A DNA stretch of 64,000 bases from Trichopria drosophilae (lineage: Eukaryota; Arthropoda; Insecta; Hymenoptera; Diapriidae), in NCBI GenBank assembly GCA_030407085.1, contig CM059583.1, forward strand, positions 206,148,001-206,212,000, written 5' to 3'. The position numbers were made by a program, and so were the translations under genes. Below are positions 27,069 to 37,880 of this stretch, in pieces. Each line of letters begins with the position of its first letter. Position 1 is the stretch's first letter. The notes beneath the pieces were generated by a model. The model was given only the letters and a program-made list of their open reading frames with translations, was not told where the DNA came from and made no database searches.

Positions 27069-27858
27069 CGCAAAGAAATTTTAAGTCAACACGACAGAAA
27101 TTTGGGAAGTATTTGAAATGACGGTTACAATTCGAATTCGTTAAAAAGAAAATTTTTATAAACAGATCCAATTCGAGTGCACCTTTGAGAATATTTATTC
27201 ATAATTTCTAGATGATATAGTTATTAACAATTGTAATGATCTATAAACGTTGTTGAAACGTTAAAACTTGGTACTTTTTTCATTCTAAAGCTTCCGTATT
27301 GAAAACAGTGCAAGATACACTAAAAATGCACTGAACCTTTTTTATAGAGCACAAAATTTCCTAAAAAAAAGTCAGCGAGAGTCCTCGTTTAAAGTTAATA
27401 GAACATTCATGAATAATGCTGGGATTTTGTCTTGCAAGTTAATTATGAATATTTTAGAATTTTTGTAAAATATGAGGCATATTCCATCGCTGCTTGTGGC
27501 TAAGCTATTAACTTTAGTCTAGGACCCTTGCTGACTTTTTTGTAGGAAATTTTATGCTCTACAAAAAAATTCAGTGCATTTTTAGTGTATCTTGCACTGT
27601 TTTCGATACGAAAGCTTTAGAATGAAAAAAGTACCAAATTTTTCCGTTTCAACAACGTTTGTAGATCATTAAAATTAATTATTAATAACTAAATAGTCGG
27701 AAAATTATGAATAACTATTCAAAAAGGTGTAATAAAAGTATATCTACTTATAAAAATGTTCTTTTTAACGATTTCGAATGTTAATCGCCATTTGAGATTC
27801 GTCAGAAATCGTGCGGTACTTCCCTGAGCAGTGGCATTTGCTTAAAATTTCTTTCAAA
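27069..27858. repeat. 0.8 kb foldback (long inverted repeat)
   Basis: The left arm from 27069 (AAAGAAATTTTAAG near its start) returns inverted to 27858. Matching internal words include GTGCAAGATACACTAAAAAT at about 27308 and its reverse complement near 27580, and CTAAAGCTT near 27290 versus AAAGCTTTAG near 27613. The centre lies near 27450. No coding capacity; I see no clear target-site duplication. Confidence 0.65.
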
Positions 27859-28059
27859 TATGATAAGACTGTGCATAAAAATATTACTAATATTGATATA
27901 TTATTAATTGATGTCACTTACAGTTGAATTTTTGTAGATTCAATTTTCAAAACTTGGAATAATCAATGATAAAAATAAAAAAAATTCCGTTTTTTCTTAA
28001 GTGAAAAATCTCTTGGTTATGTTTCTTTAAAACTGGAATATGGACAAGATGGTAAAACT

Positions 28060-28106
28060 TAATTTAATGTTTGACGTTTCGACTGTCGGATGCAGTCCTC
28101 TTCAGA
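28060..28106 (-). mobile_element. Penelope-type hairpin motif, minus orientation
   Basis: Read on the minus strand, this is TTCTGAAGAG followed by GACTG..CAGTC (a five-base-pair stem) and then GAAACGTCAAAC. It is the cleanest of five copies of the CTGAAGA-hairpin-GAAACGT motif in the window. The several hundred bases on its minus-strand upstream side (28110-28780) may be the decayed 3' part of the same element, but no domain is legible. Confidence 0.5.
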
Positions 28107-28109
28107 ATA

Positions 28110-29194
28110 TTTATTCTGCATAAACAAAAAAATAAATACAACATAGATACAAAAAATAATTACAAGTTCAGTAACAAATTCAGTCAATTACACATAGACA
28201 TAAAATAATACAATAAAATATAATTACAAGAATAGAGACATTAAAAAATAACACTCGTTGGAATAATTTTCGTTAATAAACATTAGACAATTTACCATAA
28301 ACTGTCTGCTATATTTACACATCATGTGAATTGCTGGGAAGACAACGTTTAAGGAAGTCAGGAATCGACGGTGCCTATTGCGGTTCTACAATATATTTAG
28401 TAAGAAGTACATCTGTTTTTTATTACATATTTAATTATAATAAGAATCATTTATTATTTATTTTACATAATTTTGTTTTATTCTTAAAATATTATGTACA
28501 TGTCAACCAAAGGGATACCCTGCACTCTAAAAGTTTTGGAGTCAATTTTGAGTTCATAGCTGAAGAGAATAGGGTAAACTGGATTGGATATTTGAGTTCT
28601 TTGGGGTCAAAATATAATCTAATGGCGTCAATAAATACGGAACAAAGAAAGACGATTGAATACTGTATAGACACGACTAGTTACTATGTTGCTGGCTTTA
28701 CTGTTTCAACTTGTTATAACATAATCAATTTTGAAGGTTCTAAACCAAATAAAATTGTTCATTAGAGATTTCCACACCTAATGTCAAAATAACAAATTAT
28801 TTTTATTTATTCGGTTTTAACGGGCAAAAACCTTTACAAAAAGAAAATAAATACATTTGTCTGTCGATTGAATTAAACACAAGTGCAATAAAACTTAAAT
28901 AGAAAAAAAGTACACAGAAAAATAAATCTAAGGTGAATTTAGAATATAATACCGGCAATTTTTTACATCAGGCGGCATGTCGTCCCTAATGCGACGAAGG
29001 CAATCAACGACTAAATAAAAACCATAATTAAATACATTATGAGATTCTAGTAAGACACGAGACTCCTGACATTATAAGACAATGAACGATGATGAAACAG
29101 AGATACAGTATCTACACAATTTATTGTAGGTTGTAATAATTAAATAGTCGACGCAAAGACATTAAATTGTACGATCGCATAATAGGCTCAAAGT
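28110..29194. other. Non-genic stretch, possible retroelement decay
   Basis: A plus-strand open frame of 144 codons exists at 28331-28765 but has no recognisable domain and mixed low-complexity composition, so I do not call it a gene. Nothing else is supported. Confidence 0.4.
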
Positions 29195-29196
29195 TA

Positions 29197-30104
29197 CCCA
29201 GATAACACATGATATTCTCGGAATATTCGGAGTACATACTCAGTATATCATGCCAGATATACTGAGGATATTCGAAACATATGCTGCAATATTCTGAGAA
29301 TATACTCAGCATATTCCTATGTCCGCCCTAAAAATGTTTTAAAACAATATCCTGAGAATATCAAAATTAATTTTTTTCTTATTTTTAATTTTATTGTCGT
29401 TTTATTTAATTTTATTTTTTTTTTAACTTGTTAAGATGATTTAATTATCTTAAAACAAGCTGTTAGCATGCGGTCACCTATCCAGTCGTTGAAAACCATT
29501 TATAACGTAAACTGATATTTGTGTTACACGCATTGCACAATTTTAAAACCGTACTCGCTTTTATACATTTTTTCAGGAGTTTTCGAGATTATCAGCAGAA
29601 GGTAGAGCTCGATAAAAACCTACGTGAATTTTGAAAATTTAAAAAATTAAAAATTAATAAATATAATATTCTGAGAATATGCACAGGATATACGTTAGGT
29701 ATGTTTACTTTTAATTCTTAAGTATGGAAAATTTAGATTTAGTTTGGGAATTGGAAATAAATATAATATTTTTTTTCGATATTTTAAGAATATGTTTAGA
29801 ATATACAAAATGTTATATGATGTTTACGATATTCTGAGTATATTCTGAGAATATTACGGATATTCAAAGAAGATTTTGATATGAGTTTCGAATATGCAGC
29901 GAATATCATGTGTTATCTGGGAACATATGAAATTCGAAATAAATATAATATTCTGTTTTCAGTATTCTGAGAATATGTTTAGAATATACGAAATGCTATA
30001 TGCTGTTTACGATATTCTGAGTATATTCTGAGAATATTACGGATATTCAAAGAAGATTTTCATATTAGTTTCAAATATGCAGCGAATATCATGTGTTATC
30101 TGGG
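29197..30104. mobile_element. TA-flanked inverted-repeat element with duplicated right end
   Basis: The left end CCCAGATAACACATGATATT is preceded by TA and the right end AATATCATGTGTTATCTGGG is followed by TA, fitting a Tc1/mariner-type TA target. A second, internal right end stops at 29921. The segments 29758-29921 and 29939-30104 are direct copies of about 165 bp, so the right terminus was duplicated in tandem. The interior is densely packed with ATATTCTGAGAATAT-type palindromic words. No transposase. Confidence 0.75.
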
Positions 30105-30106
30105 TA

Positions 30107-30889
30107 TGGTCAAAGAAACTTATTGGATTTCTGGATTTACTTGATATATACCTCAATAGTCACTGTTGAACCGATTCAAGAAGATTAAACATAACATTAG
30201 TATGAAAAGACCATATCACTGACGCATACGTTAGGACAGGTAAAAATAAGGTTTTATATAGATGTAAATTTGTTTCAGGTTTGCGAACTGGATCTCAATA
30301 AACAATAAAATTATTAATTTTTTTTCTACGCAACTGCAAAATATATCTTCAGGCTCTTCGTTTATTAAGTGAATTCCGAGTATACGAAAACCGACAGTAA
30401 GAAAGTTGTTGTGTTAAGATAAGAACAAATTTTTTGGAAAGTTTTAACTTCAATACTCTAATAGTCAAAAAGTAATGAACGTTTAAAGTTTGTGGCAGAC
30501 AATGACAAATATGTCATGTGTTTCGAAACCCTGAATAACTTGAGATAAATAATTTGTTCTTTCTTCATTAGATTAAAAAAACTAATGAATCATTTCTTTT
30601 TTAATTTGTTTAAAAATCCTCAGAATTGAATATGTTATAGAGAGTTGAAATAAAAAAAGTTTGCCAGCCGGCAACGGAATAACTACTTTTTATGCAGCAT
30701 ATAACTACAGCGGTAAAGGTATTCAAACGCAACATAAAATCCCCCAAAGCAGCAAATATGACTCTAAGAGAGGAAAAATGAAGCCTATAGTCGAGTGAAA
30801 TTTAAAGATTATTCTTTCTTGGACTACGCAATTGACTCCAACTATTTTAGAGTGTGAGTAACACTTCCAATTTAATTTATTAATCTTTA
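30107..30889. other. Non-genic stretch
   Basis: No exon recognised. It leads into the left inverted arm around the Penelope-like remnant. Confidence 0.45.
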
Positions 30890-31700
30890 CGCCGTGAAGA
30901 CCAAAAACTCAAAAGTGGGATCAAAATGTTTTTGATCAATTTGAAATTTGTGTAAATATGGATATTTATGTTTTCGAAGATGCCGATTTCGAATTTGGAG
31001 TCAATTTTCAATCATTCAAAATGGCGGATCCAATATGGCCGACATTTTTAATAAATTGAAGCAGCCATATTGAATTTTCTGTTTAGAGTTTTAAAAATTT
31101 GTCCTCAAATTCGGATTCAGGGATTTAACATACTCAATAAATCCTAACTCTGGTGCGTAACTGTTTCTTTATTCTCTATTTATTCATTCTTTACATGTAT
31201 AACGAAAAATTCTTTAAAATGGTCCGATTTTGAGCGGCCATATTGGATTTTACGTTTAGAATTTTTGAAATTTGACCTCAAATTCCGATTGAGCGATTCA
31301 ACATACTCAATAAATCCTAACTCTGGTATTTAACTGTTTCTTTATTTTCTATTTATTCATTCTTTTGTAATTACGAGTATAATGAAAAATTCTTTAAAAT
31401 GGTCCGATTTTCAGCAGCTATATTGGATTTTGCTAAAATTAATCTTTTTTATAATTGATCATTCCGTGTCAGGAGGTAAATAAAAACACTATTTATGTTC
31501 GTTAACGTTTTAATTGATGTCATCTTCAAAACTAAAAACAATTGAACATTCCTTTATTAATAATAAATATACACATTGTATTCTAATTAAATGTCAAAAA
31601 TATACATTTTTGACAAGTCAGAAAGAAATTAATAAAAATCATTATTTTGGATGTTGCGAAACAATGCATCGTTCCGTTTATATCTATTCGTCTACTATGT
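30890..31700. repeat. Left inverted arm around Penelope-like remnant
   Basis: This arm is largely the reverse complement of 32270-33330. It contains at least two direct copies of a roughly 200 bp subunit holding AAAATGGTCCGATTTT and AATCCTAACTCTGGT, and ends with the retroelement hairpin motif in minus orientation at 31505-31536. It is probably part terminal repeat and part older flanking repeat. Confidence 0.6.
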
Positions 31701-31769
31701 GGTTTGAAAATTATTGACAAATAATATGTAAGTGTCGAGAACAATCAAACACATGACAATAAGCTTCTT

Positions 31770-32122
31770 GTTTACTTGAACACCTTCAAGAAAAACTTGC
31801 TAAACTTGGAAATCCACGACTTAGTAAAGCAAATACAGGATACAAGAGCACTAAAACATCACCTCTGGTGCAACATCACCAAAAAACTACCATTGAACAT
31901 TTATAAACCGTTTTTTTATTTTGAGAATCAAACTTTTGAAAAAACTCTTTTACAAAACAATTTCTAACATTCAAAGAAATTTTATTGGCTTAGAACTAAA
32001 AGTTTAAATGAACGCAATCACAATAAAACCAAAACAAACCATAAGTGGCTTTTAAATTTGACAAATTCACGAATTCTCGATAAAAACGTCCATTTCACCA
32101 AGAAATTCTTATTTCGTTGATA
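31770..32122 (+). pseudogene. Penelope-like element, N-terminal ORF remnant
   Basis: One frame reads NTFKKNLLNLEIHDLVKQIQ from about 31776, meets a stop at 31965-31967, and continues in the same frame to 32120 with NHKWLLNLTNSRILDKNV in the second half. The LLNLEIHDL word and the KW-hydrophobic-NLTN word about 85 residues later are what I recall of the region upstream of the reverse transcriptase in insect Penelope-like elements. Reverse transcriptase and GIY-YIG domains are missing. The piece lies between inverted copies of the terminal sequence, an arrangement known for Penelope-like insertions. The identification is by recognition only. Confidence 0.6.
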
Positions 32123-32269
32123 TTTTCATTCCAATGGATAAGCAATAAAACCACTCATAATAATTCTTGTTTACTATTTATAATAATAAATGTGAATAGT
32201 ATTTTTTCAATTATTGGCTTTACAATTATTTAAAATTTGTCGATAGCGTGTTAAGATCAATTTAAGTTA

Positions 32270-32442
32270 CATATAATGTGTATATTTATTATTAATAAAG
32301 GAATGTTCAATTGTTTTTAGTTCTGAAGATGACGTCAATTGAACATCGAAACGTTAACGAACATAAATAATGTTCTTATTTACCTCCTGACACGGAATGA
32401 TCGATTATAAAAAAGATTAATTTTAGTAAAATCCAATATACA
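32270..32442 (+). mobile_element. Penelope-like terminal repeat with hairpin motif
   Basis: This is the reverse complement of 31430-31580. It carries CTGAAGATGACGTC at about 32323 and CATCGAAACGTTAACG at about 32344; GATG and CATC can pair. The opposing copy has the same motif inverted. Confidence 0.6.
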
Positions 32443-32777
32443 TTGGTCAGATTTACTTGCCAACTTTATGCCATCTATGGCTAATCGGGCAAGGCTTAGT
32501 CATCATCCCACACAGGACGATACAAACAAGTAAACAATCACAAATACTACACATAATCGACACCGTCAACAAGGCGCATCGCAAACATTGTCCTATTTTC
32601 ATTCAAGACAATATTGACGAAGCGTCGACCACGGAAAAACCATTCACGGTGTCGATAACTTCCGACTGATGTCGGTAGCAGTCCCAAATTCGTACCTTCG
32701 CCCAGCAAGGTTTCCTGAATTATCCGCAATGGAAATAATCAGAAAAAGTTGCCGGACGGGGATTCGAACTTACGAAT
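32443..32777 (-). mobile_element. SINE-like insertion in the right arm
   Basis: This segment interrupts the right arm and has no partner in the left arm. On the minus strand it carries GTTCGAATCCCCGTCC at about 32765-32750, which resembles the B box and T arm of a tRNA. No convincing A box is visible inside the insertion, so it may be a 5'-truncated tRNA-derived SINE. The assignment is tentative. Confidence 0.4.
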
Positions 32778-33330
32778 CCAATATGCTTGCTGAAAATCTG
32801 ACCATTTTAAAAAATTTTTCATTATACACGTAATTACAAAAAAATGAATAAATAGAGAATAAAGAAACAGATATGCACCAGAGTTAGGATTTATTGAGCA
32901 TGTTGAATCGCTGAATCCGAATTTGAGGTCAAATTTCAAAAATTCTAAACTTAAAATCCAATACGGCTGCTCAAAATCGGACCATTTTAAAGAATTTTTC
33001 ATTATACACGTAATTACAAAAGAATGAATAAATAGAGAATAAAAAAACAGTTACATACCAGAGTTAGGATTTATTGAGTATGTTGAATCACTGAATCCGA
33101 ATTTGAGGACAAATTTTTAAAACTTTAAACAGAAAATTTAATATGGCCGCTTCAATTTTAAAAAAAATGTCAGCCATATTGGATCCGCCATTTTGAATGA
33201 TTGAAAATTGATTCCAAATTCGAAATCAGCGTCTTCGAAAACATAAATATCCATATTTACACAAATTTCAAATTGATCAAATACATTTTGATCCCATTTT
33301 TGAGTTTTTGATCTTCACGTCATAAAGATT
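32778..33330. repeat. Right inverted arm around Penelope-like remnant
   Basis: Reverse complement of 30890-31440, including the same internal duplication of the ACCAGAGTTAGGATTTATTG subunit. Confidence 0.6.
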
Positions 33331-33901
33331 TTGAAAATTTATCTCAAATTCGGCTTCAGCACTTCAAAATGCGCAATAAATCAAAACGCTGGTATATATC
33401 TGTTTGTTTATTTTCAATGAAAGGGTTAAGTGACTGTATGGTTTTTTATGTGAAATATAATGAACAAAAATGGTACTTTTATTTTATTTTTCTATTAAAA
33501 ATGTTAATAAAACACAAATACCACAAGATAAATTATACAATATTAAATTACACATGGTTCCATAGATTTTCTCATATTTAACTAAATAACTAACATTTTA
33601 ATATAATAAAACTAGATTTATTTATCTGCAGAAATAATTAATACCTAAATAATAAATCTTAAAATTTAACTTAATAGCAACGTTTGATTTTTGTTATAAA
33701 AACATATGCATGCACTTTAAAAATATGTATTCCATCGTTTCAAGGTTCAAATAACAAAGAACCGTTTTAGGTAAAATAAAATATAATAAAAAATTACGTT
33801 TACTTTTAAAACTTAAAAGACTGTATTAAAGTTCTAATGTTATTAATGCAAATCGTAAACAATTTGTTAGATACATTTTCAAAAAATTTTACCCTCAGTT
33901 G
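33331..33901. other. Spacer, probable 3' UTR of the minus-strand gene
   Basis: No coding exon recognised. TTTATT at about 33616 reads AATAAA on the minus strand and could serve as polyadenylation signal for the gene whose stop codon is at 33902-33904. Confidence 0.35.
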
Positions 33902-34517
33902 CTATTGCAGGATATTGACCTTCATAATTATTACATCAAGTCGGGGTATTTTCTTTAAAGAGTTTTCAATGATGGCCACTGATGATCCATAAAATGTAAA
34001 TAAATAAAATATGTAATGACTGCATAATTTCTACCAATTTTCGTATACCAAAATAACAGAAATGCTTTTGGTTTCGATTATTTTATGAGACTGTAATAAC
34101 ATTATCTCACCTTGTGTTTAAATGACTATTAAAAATTTGTTCGCAGCTGTATCTCTTGGTGAGGCCCCCATCCTTATCGTTTTGACAGCGTTGTTCGATG
34201 AAAATGCTTCGCTTCGTAGGAAGTCCGGAGAAACTTGCTGCCTTCTCCAATGTGTTATTTGGATCAGGTATGCTTAAAGATGCGAAATGTCTTTCCATAA
34301 CATCCACAATAAGCTGAAAAGCCTCCTACAATAAAAAAGTAAAAAACTGGGACATAACCTTAATTTGTATGGAATTTGGATTTCTCGCGTCTTACTTCGG
34401 TCATTTGACATATGTAAGTTTCGTCATTGAAATCCATATTTGGAAACTTGTAAACATGCAGGTTATCACACAAAAACAATAATAATTCGCGGATACCTTT
34501 ATTCCTTAGTGAAATAT
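33902..34517 (-). CDS. Unrecognised three-exon gene end (C-terminal exons)
   Basis: Three exons read in frame through canonical splice sites. Exon A (34517-34396) follows acceptor TTTTTCAACGCAG and ends GAA before GTAAG. Exon B (34325-34111) follows TTATTGTAG and ends ACAAG before GTGAG. Exon C (34019-33902) follows TTATGCAG and ends in TAG. Phases match at both junctions (0 and 2). The product includes IRELLLFLCDNLHVYKFPNM in exon A, EAFQLIVDVMERHFASL at the start of exon B, and LKKIPRLDVIIMKVNILQ at the C terminus. I do not recognise the family and see no catalytic motif. Exon A begins in phase 1, so coding sequence lies upstream; the tandem array at 34.6-37.6 kb sits between it and a possible first exon near 37.8 kb. 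It could also be a recently decayed gene. Confidence 0.55.
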
Positions 34518-34849
34518 CTGCGTTGAAAAACGAAACAAAAAAGTCAATGCGAGGACTGGTTTTCCTTTTTCGGATCCGATGGCCACTCAGGATATTTTAC
34601 ATAATTAACTAATCCTCTCTTCGTATCACGTTCGGTTGTAATTGAAAAGTACTTTAAAAACAATCAAAAAGAAAATAACCGGTTGTTTTTTGTTCACTTT
34701 AGACGTTTAAAAAACTTTACCGATAGTCATTTTAGTTTTCGCGCAATGACTCCGTCGGTAACTTTACGATGGGTTTTTAACGTAGCTTCTTTACCGACTG
34801 TGTTTTTTCGTTTCCTTCTTTGCCGACAGTTTACTGTCACCCCATCTGA

Positions 34850-34990
34850 CATTAATAATAATAATAATAAATGTATTTTAGTACAATAAAATAATACAAA
34901 AAGCGAGACATAGCTATAGCTGCTTAACAGCCTAACCTGAAAATACTGATTAATCATTAAAAATACAATTAAAGTATACAAGACGCAAGA
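34850..34990 (-). mobile_element. Truncated non-LTR retroelement 3' end with (TTA)n tail
   Basis: Read on the minus strand, a short tract ending ATTTTATTGTACTAAAATAC runs into (TTA)n. A 3' end with a short tandem-repeat tail is typical of several non-LTR clades. The same tract occurs in the other array units, so it was probably inserted before the array expanded. Confidence 0.4.
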
Positions 34991-35927
34991 TAAATTTAAT
35001 TAGATTCTACCAATACATAATGCAATTATGTCACTCAGGATATTTTACATCATTAACTAATCTCTCTTCATATTATGTTGATTCGTTTGTAATTGAAAAG
35101 TACTTTAAAAACAATCAAAATAACAACCGGTTGTTTTTTTGTTCACTTTAGACGTTTATAAACTTTACCGATAGTCATTTTAGTTTTCGCGCAATGACTC
35201 CGTCGGTAACTTTATTAATTATGATGGGTTTTTAACGTAGCTTCTTTACCGACTGTTTTTTCGTTTCCTTCTTTGCCGACTGTTTACTATCAACCCATCT
35301 GACATTAATAATAATAATAATAAATGTCTTTATTGAAATATAATTAATAATTTCTTTTCTCTTAATTAATATGGAATAAATATAAATAGAAATCAGTGTT
35401 TATTGGTAACCGATGTAATGTCTTTATTATACAATAAAATAGTACAAAAGGCGAGACACAGCTATAGCTGCTTTACAGCCTGACCTGAAAATACTGATTA
35501 ATCATTAAAAATACAAATAAAGTATACACGACGCACGATAAATTTAATTAGATTTTACCGATACATAATACAATTACTCATGAGTCGCAATCGATAAAGT
35601 CGCAAAAATATAAGAATGGGTTTTTTGCCACTCAGGATATTTTACATAATTAACTAATCTTCTCTTCGTATCATGTTGATTCGTTTGTAATTGAAAAGTA
35701 CTTTGAAAACAATCAAAAAGAAAATAACAACCGGTTGTTTTTTTGTTCACTTTAGACGTTTATAAACTTTACCGATAGTTATTTTAGTTTTTGCGCAATG
35801 ACTCCGTCGATAACTTTATGATTGGGTCTTTAACGTAGCTTCTTTACCGACTGTTGTTTTTTGGTTTCTTTCTTTGCCGACAGTTTACTGTCAACCCATC
35901 TGAGATTAATAATAATAATAATAAATA

Positions 35928-36159
35928 CAGTAGGACCTCTCTTATTCGAACCTCTCTTATTCTAATTATTCAGCCTCTCTTATTCTAATCGTTCCCCCAC
36001 AAGTCTTCTCCCACTATCACACGAAAAGTGAACGAAAAATATTGTCCACGAATCACAAGCTCGCAAGCGAAGTAAGTGGGGGTAAGGGGAAAATTAGAAT
36101 AAGAGAGGTCGGCGCCATTTTGAAAAACTTTACTAATTAGAATAAGAGAGGTCCTAATG
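35928..36159. mobile_element. pogo/Tigger-type MITE, copy 2
   Basis: Left end CAGTAGGACCTCTCTTATT, preceded by TA; right end AATAAGAGAGGTCCTAATG, where the last bases have decayed from CTACTG. It lies inside the third unit of the tandem array. The CCTCTCTTATTC word is repeated three times near the left end. Confidence 0.75.
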
Positions 36160-36455
36160 TGTTTTTGTACAATAAAATAATACAAAAGGCGAGACAGAGC
36201 TGTAGCTGCTTTAGAGCCTGACCTGAAAATACTGATTAATCATTACAAGACACACGATAAATTTAATTAGATTCTAACGATACATAATGCAGTTATGTCA
36301 CTCAGGATATTTTACATAATTATACCTAATCTCTCTTCATATCAGGTTGATTCGTTTGTAATTGCAAAGTTGTATTTTAAAAACAATCAAAGAGACAAAA
36401 ACAACCGGTTGTTTTGTTTTCAGGCGTTTATAAACTTTACCGATAGTTTATTTGT

Positions 36456-37370
36456 AGAACCCCTCTTATTTCAATTGCCCCTCTTATTTGAATTGTCCAA
36501 CCCCTCTTATTTGAATCGTTTCCCCACAGGCCTTCCCCCACTCCGCTCGAACATTTCGATACAGTTTACAGTGTTTACACGGTTTACACGAGTTTACACC
36601 ATCAAAGTTGTACAGTGTAAATACCGTTTGACCTAAATTTGCAAACATGTATAGTCGGTAGACTGATATGTAATAAAATTTCAAATTAATTTAAAATTTT
36701 GCATCAAACACATGATTTACATCATACAAATTATTCGAGAAGCTGCTAATTTCGTAAAATAAAAGTGCACATTTGAAGGTTAGGATGTTGTCAATTTTTA
36801 ATGATGTGTATTTCAAGACCTCCACAAAAATTGAAAAGTCTTTCATTTGCAAAATAACTAAATTGCTTAGTACTGAATTTGAAGTGATTTCAAGCTTCCA
36901 TTAATCATATTTGCAAATTTGGGTTAAATATTGTCTCCTATATTCATTTCGGTCTTAATCACAGTGTATTTGTTTGTGAAACAAAAAATTATTGATACAT
37001 AATTATATGTAATAAAGTGCATAATGTAAATTTAAAATGTTTATTTCTACACTCGAATGCAGATATAAATGACCATAAATAAATGCGATATATTGCAGTC
37101 TTTATTTATCACATAAAGGCACGAGTTGTGATCTCGTTACATTTTTATACAAATTTAAAATTCTCTACACATTTTTCAGATATACTATATATATATATTT
37201 TATATAATTCAACTCTAAAATATATACGATGTCTACAAAAATAAAAAGATGTTAGATATTATCATCCACTATTAAAGCGTTAAGTAGAGTAAGGGGGTAA
37301 GGGGAAATTTCAAATAAGAGGGGTCGGCGCCATCTTGAAAGCCATCACCAGTTGAAATAAGAGGGGTTCT
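36456..37370. mobile_element. pogo/Tigger-type MITE, copy 3 (0.9 kb, long form)
   Basis: Left terminal word AGAACCCCTCTTATTTCAA and right terminal word TTGAAATAAGAGGGGTTCT. It splits the fourth array unit exactly between CCGATAGT and AATGACTCCGTCGG, which are neighbours in the other units. The interior is AT-rich with no transposase. The CCCCTCTTATTT word is repeated three times at the left. Confidence 0.7.
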
Positions 37371-37601
37371 CGTAATGACTCCGTCGGTAACTATGTAAGA
37401 TGAAAGAAACGGGCACTAATGAGGTTTCTTTACCGACGGTGTTCATTGAATTTCTTCTTTGCCGATAGTTTACTGTCACCCGTCTGACATACGTACGGTA
37501 ACCTAGAGACAAGATTTTAAGGATTTTAAGTCGTAAACTAAATGTGAAGCATCGGATAATCTCTGATCGGATAAGGTCGTAAGAATGTTTTTTGTGCCAC
37601 A

Positions 37602-37880
37602 TTAAGAAATCACCGCCAACATTCGTTCGTTTCCGGTTGCTCCGAAATCTGAATCATCTGACCGAAAGTCGCATATGCACCTTGTATGTGTGCATAGACA
37701 CACACTGACACCGATGCAGTTATATGCATGTGTGACAGCTTTACTTTTATAGCTATAGCGTAATGTTGCGTTGGTGATCTTATAGCAGAAGTGAAACAGA
37801 AGTTCGTGTCCTCTCTCGTCATCCTGCAGATTGGTCATCGATCTAGACATTTCGTCATACAATTTACCATACAGTGTCAT
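37602..37880 (-). CDS. Candidate first exon of a divergent gene
   Basis: A 92-codon minus-strand frame starts MTLYGKLYDEMSRSMTNLQD and has more balanced base composition than its surroundings. A donor-like AAAA/GTAAAG falls inside it at about 37730, so the coding part of the exon may be shorter. It begins 66 bp from the GPR107-like start and points toward the unrecognised gene at 33.9-34.5 kb, of which it could be the 5' end. There is no recognisable domain, so this remains a hypothesis; it may simply be transcribed promoter-proximal DNA. Confidence 0.25.
   Translation of the reverse strand: MTLYGKLYDEMSRSMTNLQDDERGHELLFHFCYKITNATLRYSYKSKAVTHAYNCIGVSVCLCTHTRCICDFRSDDSDFGATGNERMLAVIS

Larger units (their letters stand above)
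34584..37600. repeat. Irregular tandem array of a 0.45-0.67 kb unit
   Basis: The word CACTCAGGATATTTTAC recurs at 34584, 35032, 35629 and 36299, and each copy is followed in the same order by AAACTTTACCGATAG, AATGACTCCGTCGGTAAC, TTCTTTGCCGAC, and an (AAT)n run. The first three units are 448, 597 and 670 bp long; the length differences come from insertions, including pogo-type MITEs at 35928 and 36456. The array ends near 37600 with a related TAAGAATG..TTTTTTGTGCCAC boundary. In the first unit the minus strand could encode YFSITTERDTKRGLVNYVKY, which is broken in units 2 and 3, so the array may derive from an exon-containing segment of the neighbouring minus-strand gene. Confidence 0.75.

Noticed and set aside
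28331..28765. 144-codon plus-strand open frame
   Set aside because: No recognisable domain, low-complexity N-terminal half, no splice context, and location next to a retroelement remnant; probably chance.
29197..30104. Repeated ATATTC words considered as a CRISPR-like array
   Set aside because: Spacing is irregular, words are palindromic and AT-rich, and the sequence lies within TA-flanked inverted termini in a eukaryotic context.
37602..37822. Second overlapping minus-strand frame of 70 codons
   Set aside because: Alternative frame of the candidate first exon, with no independent support.
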